Notes under the pieces: model-generated
What the model was told of the DNA's origin: nothing
Seen by the model: the letters and a program-made list of their open reading frames with translations, nothing else
The model's database searches: none
Part shown: positions 21,251 through 33,589 of the stretch, in pieces
Layout: each line of letters begins with the position of its first letter
How positions within the stretch are numbered: the stretch's first letter is position 1
DNA from: Helochares maculicollis
Taxonomy: Eukaryota > Arthropoda > Insecta > Coleoptera > Hydrophilidae
Direction of reading: 5' to 3'
NCBI GenBank assembly: GCA_033557835.1
Contig: JAWQRO010000299.1
Location: forward strand, 1-43,800
DNA length: 43,800 nucleotides
Made by a program: the position numbers and the translations under genes

Positions 21251-23389
21251 TCGACCCTCCTTTGGGCGCTGCTGGACTGGCCGATGTGCAGATGTACCTT
21301 ATCGCCAAAGACCGTACAAACTCTTGGACATTCACATTTACAAACGACTGACGTTTTAGATAAATGAGAGGGTGAAATTGTATTTCGGTTTAATATTCCT
21401 TGTACAAAATATCCAAGGGCTTTACAATGTATTTCGTTTATCAAGTGTATTTCAGGCTACTATAATTTAACACTTTCGATATTAAAATAGTTTATTTTAA
21501 CAATTGCAACTTTTATCTAAGCCCAAGCCCAGAATAATACTTGATTATTTAAACTGTTAAGTCATGGTTACTAAAGATGTATGTGTATCAATGTATCCTT
21601 CCAATAACTTTTATTTTAAAGCCCAAGCCCAGAATAATACTTTAAAATAAAAGTTATTGGAAGGACATATTGATACACATACATCTTTAAGGACCATGAG
21701 TTAACAGTTTAAATAATCATATAAACAAAGTGAACCAATCTATCTATAAGATCAGAAATGCGAAGCTTTGATATAAAGGGACTGCTAGCTTATCCTATCG
21801 TTAATCTTTACTAAATTAAATTAAGCGTTAAATTATTGAATGCTCGTCCTAGCAAAATTTAAGTTTGAGCTTTTTTAGGTCATTTAAATTATTGAGTCGG
21901 AAATTTTGTCAGAAACTAAACACATCCTCAGCAAATAATCATAGGAAACTTCATTAGGTTAACGTTAAAGTACAAATCGGGAATTTTAATGATATTTTAT
22001 TTTATTTTCTGCTTAAAAATATATAGTATACAACCAACGTATAATTTTAAACGTCCTACTTTCTACGTTGGATATGTAGACACATTATTCTCACATTTTG
22101 TCAATACAAAATTGAAATACTATTTAATACAGTCAACTTTCGCAATAAACTAGTTTTTTCTACAGAAATAGAAACAAATAGTAAAATTTTACTACTAGGC
22201 ACACTTAAGTCACGAAACCAACAACAAAATAATAACAAACTGATGAAAAATTACAGACATTTATATTAAATCACCGTCAAAGATATATAAAAATGAAAGA
22301 AAAACTTAAAAGCAATTAGAAATTTCTTTTTGACATATAATTGCACAAATAAATTCGAAAAATCCATAGCATAGATAATTAAAAACAATAGCAAAACTCA
22401 CAAGTAAAATCAAAATAAGTTGTTAAACCAAGAAATTCCCATTTTCTTCAATAATTCAGAATCGTATGTACCCACGAATGGATTTTTAACTAAACGCAAT
22501 ATAATACCAGCTGTTACCATGATATATGTAATTTAATTCACATAAAAATTAAGGAAATGTTAGCTTTAGTAAACTGCCGATGTACGAAAATAAATAGTTC
22601 AGTCATAAATATTTTGAACATCGTGAAACTGATACTCAATCTTTAGACAATCACCAGAAAAATTGATAGAGCTCTCAAAGAATCTACACCTCAATGTGAA
22701 TCCCTTGATTGCCTTTGAATAAAAATAAAGAATCGTTGCTTGCTTCTATGATTATTTCTTTGTGGATTTTGGTACTAGACCAGACATGAAAGTTCATCAT
22801 AAAAGAAACAATGTTAATGTCACCGACAAAGCATTTGTAACATGAAAAAATGATTTAAAAAATACACTAAAACACTTTAGGACAGTCACAATACACTGAA
22901 GAGTTACTGCTCGAATGATTACAATTCTGTTGAACTTTCGTTTTTAATTATATAAAAATTCACGATCCGTATAGTTGATATGAAGTCTTGGCTTTTGATA
23001 CAGGGAATATCCGAAAGAATAAATGCTAAGTCAGAATTGTCATTACAAAACCAAAGTAGCATTAAGTATTTAAACAAGTTGATCAGTCGTACTTTGATTT
23101 TAATATTTATGAAGCCAGACACTAAAATATGAAGTTATGTGAGAAAACCGGACTCCAATAGAACCCTATTCATGTATAGTCCATTCTGTGATTTCTATTT
23201 CAGCCAGTATTGCTGTAATTTTGTGTAAAAATCTGATCATGCTCATATGTTGAATGCTATTTCATTAACATCATCAAACTATTACCAAGTAAACCCATAC
23301 ACATATGCACAGTCGCTTCTGGACAGCAATAAGCAATGATAGACTATTACTACACGCCAACATAAATCCTAAAGCATTAGCACACGTAA
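21251..23389. other. AT-rich stretch containing a long hairpin
   Basis: Apart from the structure at 21519-21719, only short AT-driven open frames. Confidence 0.45.
21519..21719. repeat. Long inverted repeat with an embedded 24-bp direct repeat
   Basis: The arms 21542-21620 and 21641-21719 are 79 nt each and pair with six mismatches and no gaps, around a 20-nt loop (21621-21640). The loop plus the adjoining bases (21619-21642) is an exact second copy of 21519-21542, lying just left of the first arm and exactly 100 bp away. The order is therefore repeat, arm, repeat, inverted arm. A transcript would fold into a near-perfect hairpin. No transposon ends or target duplication are visible. The origin is probably replication template switching; a hairpin-RNA function is possible but not shown. 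Confidence 0.95.
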
Positions 23390-23900
23390 CGATGGTACCT
23401 CGATATCTAGCAATGGGCCATCCAGACCGCGCGCCCTCTTCGTGCATGGCACATAAAGCCCCCTAAACACCCCCGTCGCACCCTGCGGCTACAGACCGGG
23501 CTTTATTGCACATGGGACCCTAACTAGAGTAATGTCGGGTATATTCAGTTTAAGGATGAGTATGTACGTGTCTGCACAGTTTGGGTTTATGGGGCCGATC
23601 TAAAGCGCAGTAATGATGCAGCTAGCTGGTGTACGCAGATAAACCGCGGATATGTATATGCATGACAGTCCGATTCGGGTTATTAAGCCATAACACGGCT
23701 TCGGAGGTGTATGGATATGTGTGCTGTGTTTGCTCGCTGTTCATCATATCGCACCGCTAAAAGCGACATTTCGCACAGGAAGCGCCATCAAACTTTGACG
23801 AGCTTCAGAGATTATTTCTAGGAAGCGATTCCACCAGCCAAACTAGGTTTATGTACTCCGCTAGGGGTGTTAGGAGGCTGTTACATGCACACTAAAATGT
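23390..23900. promoter_or_regulatory. GC-richer island with CATAAA/TTTATG words, possible enhancer
   Basis: Contains CATAAAGCCCC (from 23452), GGGCTTTATTGCAC (around 23500) and GGGTTTATGGGGCC (TTTATG at 23586). These homeodomain-like AT cores sit in GC-rich flanks, as in the 15.7-16.2 kb island. No open frame of note. The role is inferred only. Confidence 0.28.
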
Positions 23901-25979
23901 TTACGTAATATATGAGCGATTGTACATATATCATAAGGATACTTGGTTTGTTTTTGAGGTTTCTACAAAATAAAACCTCTTTAAAGACCGCCCCTTCAGG
24001 ATATCTAGTTTTATTTCAAAAGGAAAAGTTTGAAACCCATCGCTTTCCTATGTATACTCAGCCTGTATCATTATTAAATCCCTGAACTTAATGGGGTGGT
24101 AGATGTAAGAAGTTTAAACCGGTAGCTTTCTAACTAAATCTTCTGTCATAATTAGTAAATGAGCTATTAATACTTGTTATTTTAAAACGTAAAAATTTAA
24201 AAACAGCTGCACAACTAAACATTAAATAATTCAATTTATGGAATTTACTACTTATAATTATTTATGTTTTGTAAGTTACGCTGGTTCTCTTTAAGCCTTA
24301 CGGAGCTATAAAATATGAAATAAAAAAATCGCAAGCTTAAAAGGTTTATAGTAAATCAAAATGTTTGTTTGAAGTTGAAATGTTCAATGCAATTACCGGC
24401 TTGACTTGCACAAGTAATTTTGCTGCTTTAAGTAATTACTAGGGCCGAATGAGTGCTAAATGAAGTTGATGTCTTAAAAATGCATTTAAATTAACTAATC
24501 GTTTCATAATTTATACATGGAATATTTCAAATGATTCATCATGTTATATATTAACTGAAGCAGCCAATTCAGCGCATTCGTACTGGCGATATCATTTTAT
24601 CTGACTATCCGGTCAAAGATTATTTACTCGCTTCACCACAACGACTTAAGTTAAATGTTAAGTCAAAACAAAAAATCTACAGTTCGTCAATTTTCAGATG
24701 AAACCTTCTATCAAAAGTGTAGCTTACACATAAAGACATGTATATTTATTATTTAGTACATGTGTTTTTTACTTACATATAACAGTTTAACTAGTCGCCA
24801 ATTAATTAAGTATTCTAGTCGTTAAGAGAATTTATTGACTTTTCATTAGCCTGAATGAAATACAATCAACAACAGTATATTCAGAAAGACATAATATTAA
24901 AACTTCGTATGCACTGGTTTTCACAAAGCAAATATGGATTGATTTATGATGTAGTCATCTTCCTTGAGACTAAAGAATTTAATTTAAAGCGACACTCTTG
25001 AGAAAGTTCTGTTTAAATCAACAGGCTGCAATAAAATGTAATAAAGATGGTAGCTTATGTATTATAAACATAGTTGACCTGAAGTTCTCTATTTCTACTT
25101 CATAAGGGAGGCATGGGCTCATAAAAATGAAATGTACCTTCACCCAGCATTGTCTAGCCAAAACATCGAGAAAATGCCAGCCAGCATTTTCTACATAGCC
25201 AAATAAATACTGAAAACGATGTTTTAATGATCGTTCTTAGAATGCCGTTTATTATTATTGTTTATTGGAAGCACATATTAATGCCAACAAATATTAGCTA
25301 GCAGTACACAGCTACCCAAAATGGAAAAATTTAATTAAAATTGTATACCTTCATAACACTAAATCTTCTTTAGTGTTGTTTGTCTTAGATCAAAACCTAC
25401 ATTAATATTTACCTTATTACTCAGTGTATAGATTAAATAATGAAAAATTAATAACGAAAGTAGTCAGACAATTTAAATATTTAAAAATTATCTATAATAG
25501 CCAAAAGGATTCTGAGGTACTTGAAACCGCACAGTTCTATTAATCTCGGCTTCCTTATAGCGCCTTCTATATCATATTGCACTTTTTGCGTACGTTATAT
25601 TTTGTATAAGCGATACCAATCTGTACCAAAAATTCTAATACATTCTAAAACTTATTTTATCTGACCTTTTTGTAATCTAACAAAACATCACCGACTTATA
25701 TTGCAGGCTTAGTAAGTACAGTTTTGGAGTGGTGATGCCACTGAGAATAACCTTGAAAATATAGCAAAACTCACAAAATTGTTGCTTAAATGTAAAAATA
25801 AAATCAAATTGAAATAGATTTTGCCCAGTTTATATCCAAAAGTAACATTGCACGAATATCTCTGCGATAGAACACCGCACTATTGCACATTTAAGGGATT
25901 CAAACAGCAATACGTACATAGTTTAACCCCAAAATTCCCAATTCAAAAGTAATAGGTGCTTTTTATAATCCTCGGGTGA
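23901..25979. other. AT-rich stretch, no supported gene
   Basis: No open frame longer than about 60 codons. Two scattered Runx-like words lie on the minus strand (25525-25531 and 25874-25879). Nothing else is recognisable. Confidence 0.45.
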
Positions 25980-26620
25980 CCCCAAAGGCATTAGTAATTT
26001 AGCGTACATCCCTTTTATTATAACCCGGCTAAATTAATTTAGAATATAGGCAAGGCAAGGTCTGGTTCCTCCGTTATCAAACACCTTGTAATCTCCACAT
26101 CCTGAAATTATTTCGTCCCCATATTTAGTTCCTTTCTCTCCACCACAGCGCCTCCAGTATGTCTGTGGTGGTGGTGGTACGGTTTGGAGCGGTGCGGTGA
26201 GACGTGATGCGGTACGTTGGCGGCGTGGCCCCAATTTTAATCTGTGTGACCTCTTAGTTACTAATCGTTATCTCCCAGCAAAGAGTCGGCTTATTTCCTA
26301 ATTTCGACCTCGGTTTCCCCCTATAAGGAAGTCGAAAGAGCCGGTCTTCGTATTTCTATTGGGCCGGAACGTCGGTATTTAGCGAGAACGGGCCCAGGCC
26401 AACGTGCAACGACGAGCAAACTTCCGTCCCTGAGATAAATTAGAAATTTTCTTAATCAACTTTTCCTGGTAGCGAGGGCGGAAAGCAGGAAAAGCCGCTT
26501 AGGAGGGCAGTGCGTGGACGATCCCCAGTCGTTCAAGCTATTTTCTCTTCCACAAACAAAGGTTGTTGTCTTTTCTAACCCTCTCTTTATGTAGTTTCAC
26601 CCGCTAAAACGCAGCTTCCT
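25980..26620. promoter_or_regulatory. GC-richer island with GGT repeat and Runx-like words
   Basis: A short GGT run (about 26166-26178) is followed by TGCGGT at 26193 and 26208, with TGTGGT at 26164. TGYGGT is the core bound by Runt/Lozenge (RUNX) proteins. A minus-strand open frame (26034-26234) across this stretch is low-complexity and probably non-coding. Possible regulatory element. Confidence 0.28.
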
Positions 26621-29589
26621 TCTGATAAAGATACGAAATCCATTGCCATAACGTACCAACCCTACCACTTTGTGTGATATATCAACCGTTCTTGTGACTC
26701 AGTGACACAGCCCTATTACCCACAAACATAGTTTAGTTATCTATGCTACAGAAAACTCTTCTGTAGTCAAGCAACGTCCTGTCTATTCCGTCATTCTCTG
26801 ACATTTAAAAATTCGGTATTTTCAACAATTTAATTCACTTCAAAAAATATAAAATAGTACCAAATGAAAAGCTTGAACTAATGGAAAGTCAAATTCTTCA
26901 TTGGATGTTTTCTAACTTTTACTATAACGCAACCGCTAATAACTACGAATAGGCGCACCTAATTTCCCATACTGACATGGGGCTATAGCGCAATTGTTGG
27001 ATCAAATCATTAATGGTGAAGTAAATTATAGCTGAGTTTTAAGAAAATAGTTTCAAGACTAGTACAAATTTATCGGCAATTCTACCACGTATTTGTTGAT
27101 CTTTCAAACTAAGTAATTTAGAATTGCTGCACCATTACCAATTTAAAAAGCGAAGCAACAACAATCTATCTATAATCACCCGTTCGACCAAATTATACGA
27201 TTTTCTTTTATGCAGCACAATTAGATTTAAAATGTTTAAGTTTTAAAAGCTCACTTTGATATGATAACATATAAAAATGCACAATTCTTTGTCATATTAG
27301 ATATTATTTTAAACAGTTAACTATTATTAGAGTAGCATCTTTCACAAACAAATTTGTTAATAAATGCCACATAAATGCTAGTATCAGGAATTAAGAACAT
27401 ACTAATATTATCCTAGTTATTAAAAAATATATAAACATGTAATTGTTCGTCGTATGTTGATATAGATAGCGTCTAATATGTTATTCAATAATGTTATTGA
27501 AAATATATTTATTTCTGTTTTTGGTGACATAATAGTCAAATTACCGTAACAGTCGAATTTCCAAAGAATGTGATATATGATGATATATTGGACAGTGCTT
27601 TGTTTAGTTATTTAGATATTAGTAATAGCATTTTATTTTGACGCATTCATTAAACGATCAAACAAGTGTGCACATTTTTATTGGTTACTTTAAGTAGTTG
27701 TTTGTTCAAAATTCATTATAAATCGATGGTACCGCGAATTAAGTTAATGTTTCAAACCCCAATGAAAATTAAATATATTGCCCTGCTATTATATAGACAT
27801 GTATAAAAAATCAAAACTCAATCTGTTGACGATTAATACAAGTACACATTTTCTTAAAACAGCTTTACAGCAATAATAGTCAGATTTAATTTTTCCAATA
27901 GGCTATATTTTCCTGGTTGATCGCTCTGCCAAAATAAAAATAGTTTCGCAGGAGAATAATGAACTTTTCAATTTGAAGTTTGGTTAAATTCGATTCAACA
28001 AACGTTACACAGTTGAAGTAAAAAAATCTGTCCCCGACTGACAAATAGACATCAAATACTTTTATTTCAACATGACCAGATTATAAGAAAACCTCGAAGT
28101 GTCTTAAAGCGTTAAAATTGGTTTTTTGTTTGATTACTATATTTTTCCTAAACACCTAATGCTGAATAGAAAAGAAAACTGAAAGTTATGCAGGCAAAGC
28201 TAGTTTCTTCTTTATGTTAAAATCTTAAATTAATTCCATGAATTAACTTAGTCGAACTTTAAATCTAATTTTTGATTAAAATGTAGCTCTATTTAAGTGA
28301 TCGATTTGCTTATACTAAAAGTAGCTGAAGATTTCTTTTTTAATATCTATTATTGAAATATTGGATAATGTCGAGACGTTTGGTTACTTTTTAAGAAGCT
28401 CTTGAGTATATGGAACATCAAATTAATCAACTGTATGCTAATTATCGCATTTCTTTGGATGGGTTAGTTTGACCAGTCCAATAAAATAGCATGTCAACTT
28501 CACATAGTGTATCTTAAGTTTAGTAAATCTGTCAAAGAATGTCTCTACTAGAGTCACATAATTCCATCTTATCATTTTATCAGTTTTATTGAAATCTCTT
28601 CCAAAATAACTGACTTGGCAGATGATTCATTTTTTATACAATTGACCATTTCGTCTTAGCAATAAGTGCTGTATCTTGTATTGACATTGATTTGATGACA
28701 AAATATGCTCTCAATAAGTTAGTTGGTTTTTCCAAGATGTGACCAATTTTCCCCTATCTATGTGATGATCCTGCCTCTTCAGATGATTATGACACATCTT
28801 CCTAATTTTATTTTGCATGATATTTCCTATTTCGATACATTTTCTTCAATCCATTCTTACTTAGCTATCTTGATATGACATTTCCTATTTCGATACATTT
28901 TCTTCAATCCATTCGTAGTTAGCTATCTTTTCTTCGCCATCTACTGATTTCTAATATTAATCCAGATCTTATCACACCCATGATTTTGTGTTATAGTTTA
29001 CCGAAGTCAATATTAATTTCTTCATTTATTTATCTCTTGATGTTTTGTCCAAGTTTTCTCAGTTCACTTTCCCTTTACCATGATTAAATCAGTTTCTTAA
29101 ACATGATATTACCAGTCGCAATCAAAAATTAGTAGGTACAGTTAATATCTGGTCCAAGATGAGTTTTGACATTCAAAACATTATATTTCATTAATAAGGA
29201 AAAATGTTACTGATATCTTTCTATATTATCTCGACGCGCTGTGTCACCACTGTGACTTTGAGAGACTAATAACTGTTTATAGTTCGAAATTGTTTATATG
29301 AATGCATTTGCAACAATAGAAACCGATTTTATTGTAATAAATAATGTTTCTTCTAAAAGTTCCAAGACATTAGTTGTTAATAAATGTGATAGATGATTTC
29401 TTATATTTATATAATTCTAGCCCAGAAACTCCTCAAAATTAAAACCATGCTAAAATAAATAAATAACAAAAAAGGATAGCTAGTTTTGAAGATTTCCATT
29501 TTCTACTTGCTTAAAATTTGGCTGGCCTGCTACGTAAAGCTAAGTCAACACATGCTGATATTATTAATTAGTCATACAGCTAAGCGGCA
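26621..29589. other. AT-rich stretch containing one short tandem duplication
   Basis: Apart from the duplication at about 28817-28928, nothing recognisable. Confidence 0.45.
28817..28928. repeat. Imperfect tandem duplication, 58-bp period
   Basis: About 54 bp (28817-28870) recurs at 28875-28928 with three substitutions. The shared core is ATTTCCTATTTCGATAC followed by TTTTCTTCAATCCATTC. Older than the 92-bp duplication, judging by divergence. Confidence 0.9.
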
Positions 29590-31250
29590 GAAAAATTTTG
29601 ATGTAGATCAGAGGAATCACAGATTTGTAGAAAATTGTCCCCTTCCAAATTACGTAGTTCTAAAAGTGTCGCTGAGACCGAACTTTGAAGCGCTTGCTTT
29701 TACCAAACCGTCCAGAGCGATGAATTGTGAAAAGAGGGCAAAGTCTTATTTCGGTGTATTTAATTTAATGCGTTAATTAAGGGCGGAAATTTAATGACCG
29801 TATAATGGACGCCAGTTCTTCTCTGAAGCCAATCGTTAAGACCCCCAATCGTCCTGATTATCAGCGCCCTCGTTACCGAGATGCTTTAAAATGAAGTTGG
29901 GGACGTGAATTTTATTCTGGTTGATGAAGCCGTGATGTGAAGGAGGTTGCGGGGGTGTGAGGTCATTCGGTGGCTTAATTGTGACTATAATGCAATTTTA
30001 AGCGGGCATAAGTAACTTCTCCATCAAAACTAATTTGTTTAGTTAGTTCTACTTTCCCTCAGGGATTAATGGTTCCTAACTGAAGTTTCCAGCATACGAC
30101 ATAAATTATTAAAAAAGTTCGACCACAGCAGCAGGTCGAGCTTTGACGAAGTCGGAGCCGGGGTCTGGAGTGGTGAAAATCCACTGACTCATCTTCAACA
30201 CAAGGTGATTTTTTGATGGAGCACGTGCATGTGAATCAAAGTATCCATGCATAATTTAGAGTGGGAAGGGAAGCAGCGGTCAGAAAATCGCCTGCTTGGC
30301 GCAAGGAAATCGGCTTAGGTTTTGTCGTCTACCCGTCCGATGCCGTAGGTGAGGTGGGGTTCAACCGCCTCCCTTATTTCGGATTTTCAGGACATCCCTC
30401 TGCTCCTCCCACCCTTAGTTTCCTTCGTGTACATGCACATGTATGACGGGATTGAAAAGGTTTTTGAAGGATGTTTGTCGTCTCCATCTTCCTACACCTC
30501 TTCATCGTCCACCTCATCCTCGTCCTTATCCACAACCTCATCCTTCTACGTTTCCTTCCACCCTCTCCGGCCTCGCTTGCGCTGCATCCATTCCGTTCGT
30601 TTAGAGAAAATCATTCAGGGAAAAACGAGTTAGAATGTATTTTCACAGGCAAAATTACTCTAACGTTTCATTTAACCGGTTCGCTGCAGTAGCTGCTAAA
30701 TGTTTAAAGCCAGCCCAGACTGCTAGAAGAGGAGTTCGATTTCGTACTCGTGTATCGCAGAAGAACATCTAGCGGCGAAGTTAATGCAACTTACACCCAA
30801 TTGCACCTCGTTTGCTTCAATTAGGTTAATGCAGGCGTCGTCTACAGGCTGATGAGTCAGCTAAGCGAGCGCCTCCAGCGTCAGATCGGGCAACTAAAGA
30901 CGAAAATATGCACTCGTTTACTCCAAGAACAGTACAGCCTTAATTTCATTTCCGCTTTACCCAGTCGCTCGCTTAATAAGCGATTCCTTATTACGCCCAT
31001 GTACCTACTCTATTCCTTTTCTATGCTTGTACTTAATTTATACACGTATGCATAGCCGCAGCCACCTCCTTAGTTCCCCACCATCGTTTTCTCGTCTCCC
31101 AGCACAGCAAAGAACAGCACCGCACCGAGTTCCTTTTTATTAGGTGCATGAGTTATGCGGGATTTAAAAGCCTATTAAAATTACCCGGAGCGCGCCACCC
31201 TCATTAAGGCCACTAAATTGATTATCGTGAGCACGGTTTTGTTATAAACG
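29590..31250. promoter_or_regulatory. Large GC-richer island with pyrimidine tract, possible regulatory DNA
   Basis: The second-longest GC-richer island here. It contains a G-poor pyrimidine tract (about 30477-30570) and an antioxidant/AP-1-like word ATGAGTCAGC (30852-30861). A Runx-like ACCGCA lies at 31119-31124. Several overlapping open frames (30261-30692) owe their Ser/Thr/Leu content to the pyrimidine tract and are probably not proteins. An open frame at 29486-29776 (+) starts in AT-rich DNA and matches nothing. Confidence 0.3.
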
Positions 31251-31533
31251 AATTCTTTTGTATGAGTAAACGCTTCGTCTACGGAAACTAGGGAAATTTC
31301 TTATGCAATTAAGCATGTATATGCACATACAGGAAGTATGCTTATGGAACAGTTCAAAACTTTGTCGGTTTAGTATAGCATCTACGTAATGAGTTTTGAA
31401 CATTTAAATTTTTAAATTTGCATATAGATATGTGTATATTCAAAGTATAAGACGAGAAGAATAGCAACCCAAAAATCTACCAAAATATGCTACAGAAATT
31501 TAGAACAGATCCAATAAAGAAACGTAAACATTA

Positions 31534-32821
31534 TTAGGTGTTGGAATTAATTCGTAGCGTTTTTTTTTATTAAAAGATAACGATTTATTTGAAATGAAAA
31601 TAAAAAATTACATTATTGGAAATACTGCCCATCGCTTGCCACTACTTTTTCCCATTTTTCAGGTAACTGTCGAATACCCCGACGAAAAAACTCTTCGTCC
31701 TTGGAGGCAATCTCTGAATCGATCCAATTTTGGCAATCCTCATAAGATGTCAATTTTTCCCCTTATAAACCATCAGCCATTGATCGAAACAGGTGGTAAT
31801 CCGAAGGGACAATATCTGGAGAATACAGCCAGTGGGTTAAGACTTCCCATTTCAATGTTTCCAGGTATATTTTCACTGGTTTCGCCACGTGAGGTCGAGC
31901 ATTGTCGTGCAGTAAAATAACTTTATCGTGCCTTTTGCTCCATTCCGGCCGTTTTTTCTTCAATGCACGACTCAAACGCATCAAATGTAACCAGTAGCGA
32001 TCTCCAGTGATGGTTTCATTGGGTTTTAACAATTCATAATAGACCACACCTTGTTGATCCCGCCAAATACAAAGGAGGAGCTTAGATCCATGAATATTGC
32101 GTTTTTCCACTGATGATGTTGGTTGTCCGGGCTTAACCCATTATCTTCTGCGTTTCGGATTGTCGTAATATATCCATTTTTCATCGCCAGTTACAATACG
32201 ATGTAGAAAACTTTTTCTTTTGTACCGTGCAAGCAGTAGTTCACAGGTCATAAAATGTCAATCAATGCCTCTCGATTTTAATTCTTATGGGACCCAATTT
32301 TCTTCCTTTTGGATCATTCCCAAAGCTTTAAGGCGTTTTCCTACCGTGGATAAATCAACCTCCAAAGATGTAGACAAGTCTTGAAGTGTTTGACATGAAT
32401 TTTCTTCAAGTAAATCCTCCAATTCTTTATCTTCAAATTTTTTTGGCTGTCCAGGTCGTTCCTTGTCGTCTAAATCAAAATCACCGTTCTTAAAACGCGC
32501 AAACCATTTTCGACACGTTTTATCAGCTAAAGCATGTTCACCGTAAACTTCTACTAAAATCTGATGACTTTCTGCAGCACTTTTGTTCATATTAAAATAA
32601 TGTAATAAAACTCCCCGCAAAAACACTTTATTTTGTATAAATTTCGACGTAATTAAATAGCTGCCATTTGTTGTTATTAACAATTAAAAATAAGATGCGT
32701 CGTAAAAACAGTACCTAACAACAGCTGTTTAACTATCAATTTGTTTCTGAAGATAAAAACAGAACATTATAATAGCCACGCCATGTCTCATTAAACGCTA
32801 CGAATTAATTCCAACACCTAA
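31534..32821 (-). mobile_element. Full-length mariner element, mauritiana-like
   Basis: This element is 1288 bp with perfect 29-bp terminal inverted repeats (31534-31562 and 32793-32821, beginning TTAGGTGTTGGAATT). TA lies on each side (31532-31533 and 32822-32823), as expected for mariner insertion. The size, the repeat layout (AGGTGT near the tip, CGTTT at the inner end) and the transposase place it close to Mos1. Intact ends suggest it could still be moved by a related transposase, but its own ORF is dead. Confidence 0.95.
31613..32650 (-). pseudogene. mariner transposase, no indels, four nonsense codons and lost start
   Basis: One uninterrupted frame of 345 codons plus TAA (31613-31615), the same length as Mos1 transposase as I recall it. 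The start position has ACG (32648-32650) where ATG would be expected. Motifs in order: SKFIQNKVFLRGVLLHYF; KSAAESHQILVEVYGEHA; CRKWFARFKNGDFDLDDKE; the linker KALGMIQKEENWVP; VTGDEKW (first Asp); LLHDNARPHVAKPVK (second Asp); and YSPDIVPSDYHL (third Asp). Exactly 34 residues lie between the last two Asp, the D,D34D signature. In-frame stops are at 32285-32287, 32258-32260, 32141-32143 and 31763-31765. The C-terminus (RRGIRQLPEKWEKVVASDGQ) is complete. Confidence 0.95.
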
Positions 32822-33589
32822 TATATTTTTTTGAGTGGTAAATAGTCTAAAATCTATAGGTAATCTAATGCTTTGAAAAAATAATAGTTTATGCTACATT
32901 CTCATATCTAACGTGAATACTCAACATTTTCACATGCAAACACGTACGAATCAATTCTTTAGTTTTAATCTAAAACTAAATTTCTTTAAATTTTTTGTTC
33001 AATATATATTTTAAGTATTTTTGTCCAACTCTAATGACTTCCATCATCTGAGTAATGTGAATCGCAATTTTTACTACGACAATGCTCGACCGCATATTGT
33101 GCATCGATGAAAAAATTATCTCCCTTCGTTTATCAGGTTTTTCGCTCAGTGGCAATACTCTTCACGATACTTTAATCGGTCATACTCAAAAATTACAGAA
33201 TTAGCGTACTAGTTGATTTAGCTCAAAGTTTTTGCCGTCGTGTAAATCTGAAAATCTCCTACCGGTAGTTAGTAGTATAAAACAGGTGGGTGTAACATGT
33301 AGACGATAAATTGTAATTAAAAGTTGAAAAATAAATGGTTTTCATTAAATATCGTTCGAATTGATACAAAATTCAGATCATTTAAACACGTGAACATCAA
33401 TACTTAGAATGTCCACGAGAGTAATAAGAGATGTGCTGAGGACTTTATAGATTCTTTTTTCGAAAATTAACCACCCATTTTCAATCGGCAAATCCCCAAC
33501 AAACTTTTTCTCGAAAAAGTTGCGAAATAGAAAAAGGTCGGGCGGACGAGACATATCAGCTGAAACGAAGCAGAAGTGCCATCCAATTA
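32822..33589. other. AT-rich flank with a mariner scrap
   Basis: Contains the transposase fragment at 33039-33080 and a small 10-bp-arm inverted repeat (TTTAGTTTTA, 32958-32967, and its complement, 32971-32980). Otherwise no feature. Confidence 0.4.
33039..33100 (+). pseudogene. Fragment of a second mariner-type transposase
   Basis: One frame reads NVNRNFYYDNARPHIVHR before a stop. DNARPH with an upstream VNR is the second catalytic-Asp motif of mariner transposases (family form VNRKG...HDNARPH). No other part of the element or its ends is legible nearby. It is in the opposite orientation to the full-length copy 200 bp to the left, and its sequence around the motif differs, so it is a separate, much older remnant. 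Based on one short motif. Confidence 0.45.

Noticed and set aside
30261..30692. Four overlapping + strand open frames, one Ser-rich
   Set aside because: They come from the pyrimidine tract read in several frames; a real gene would favour one frame.
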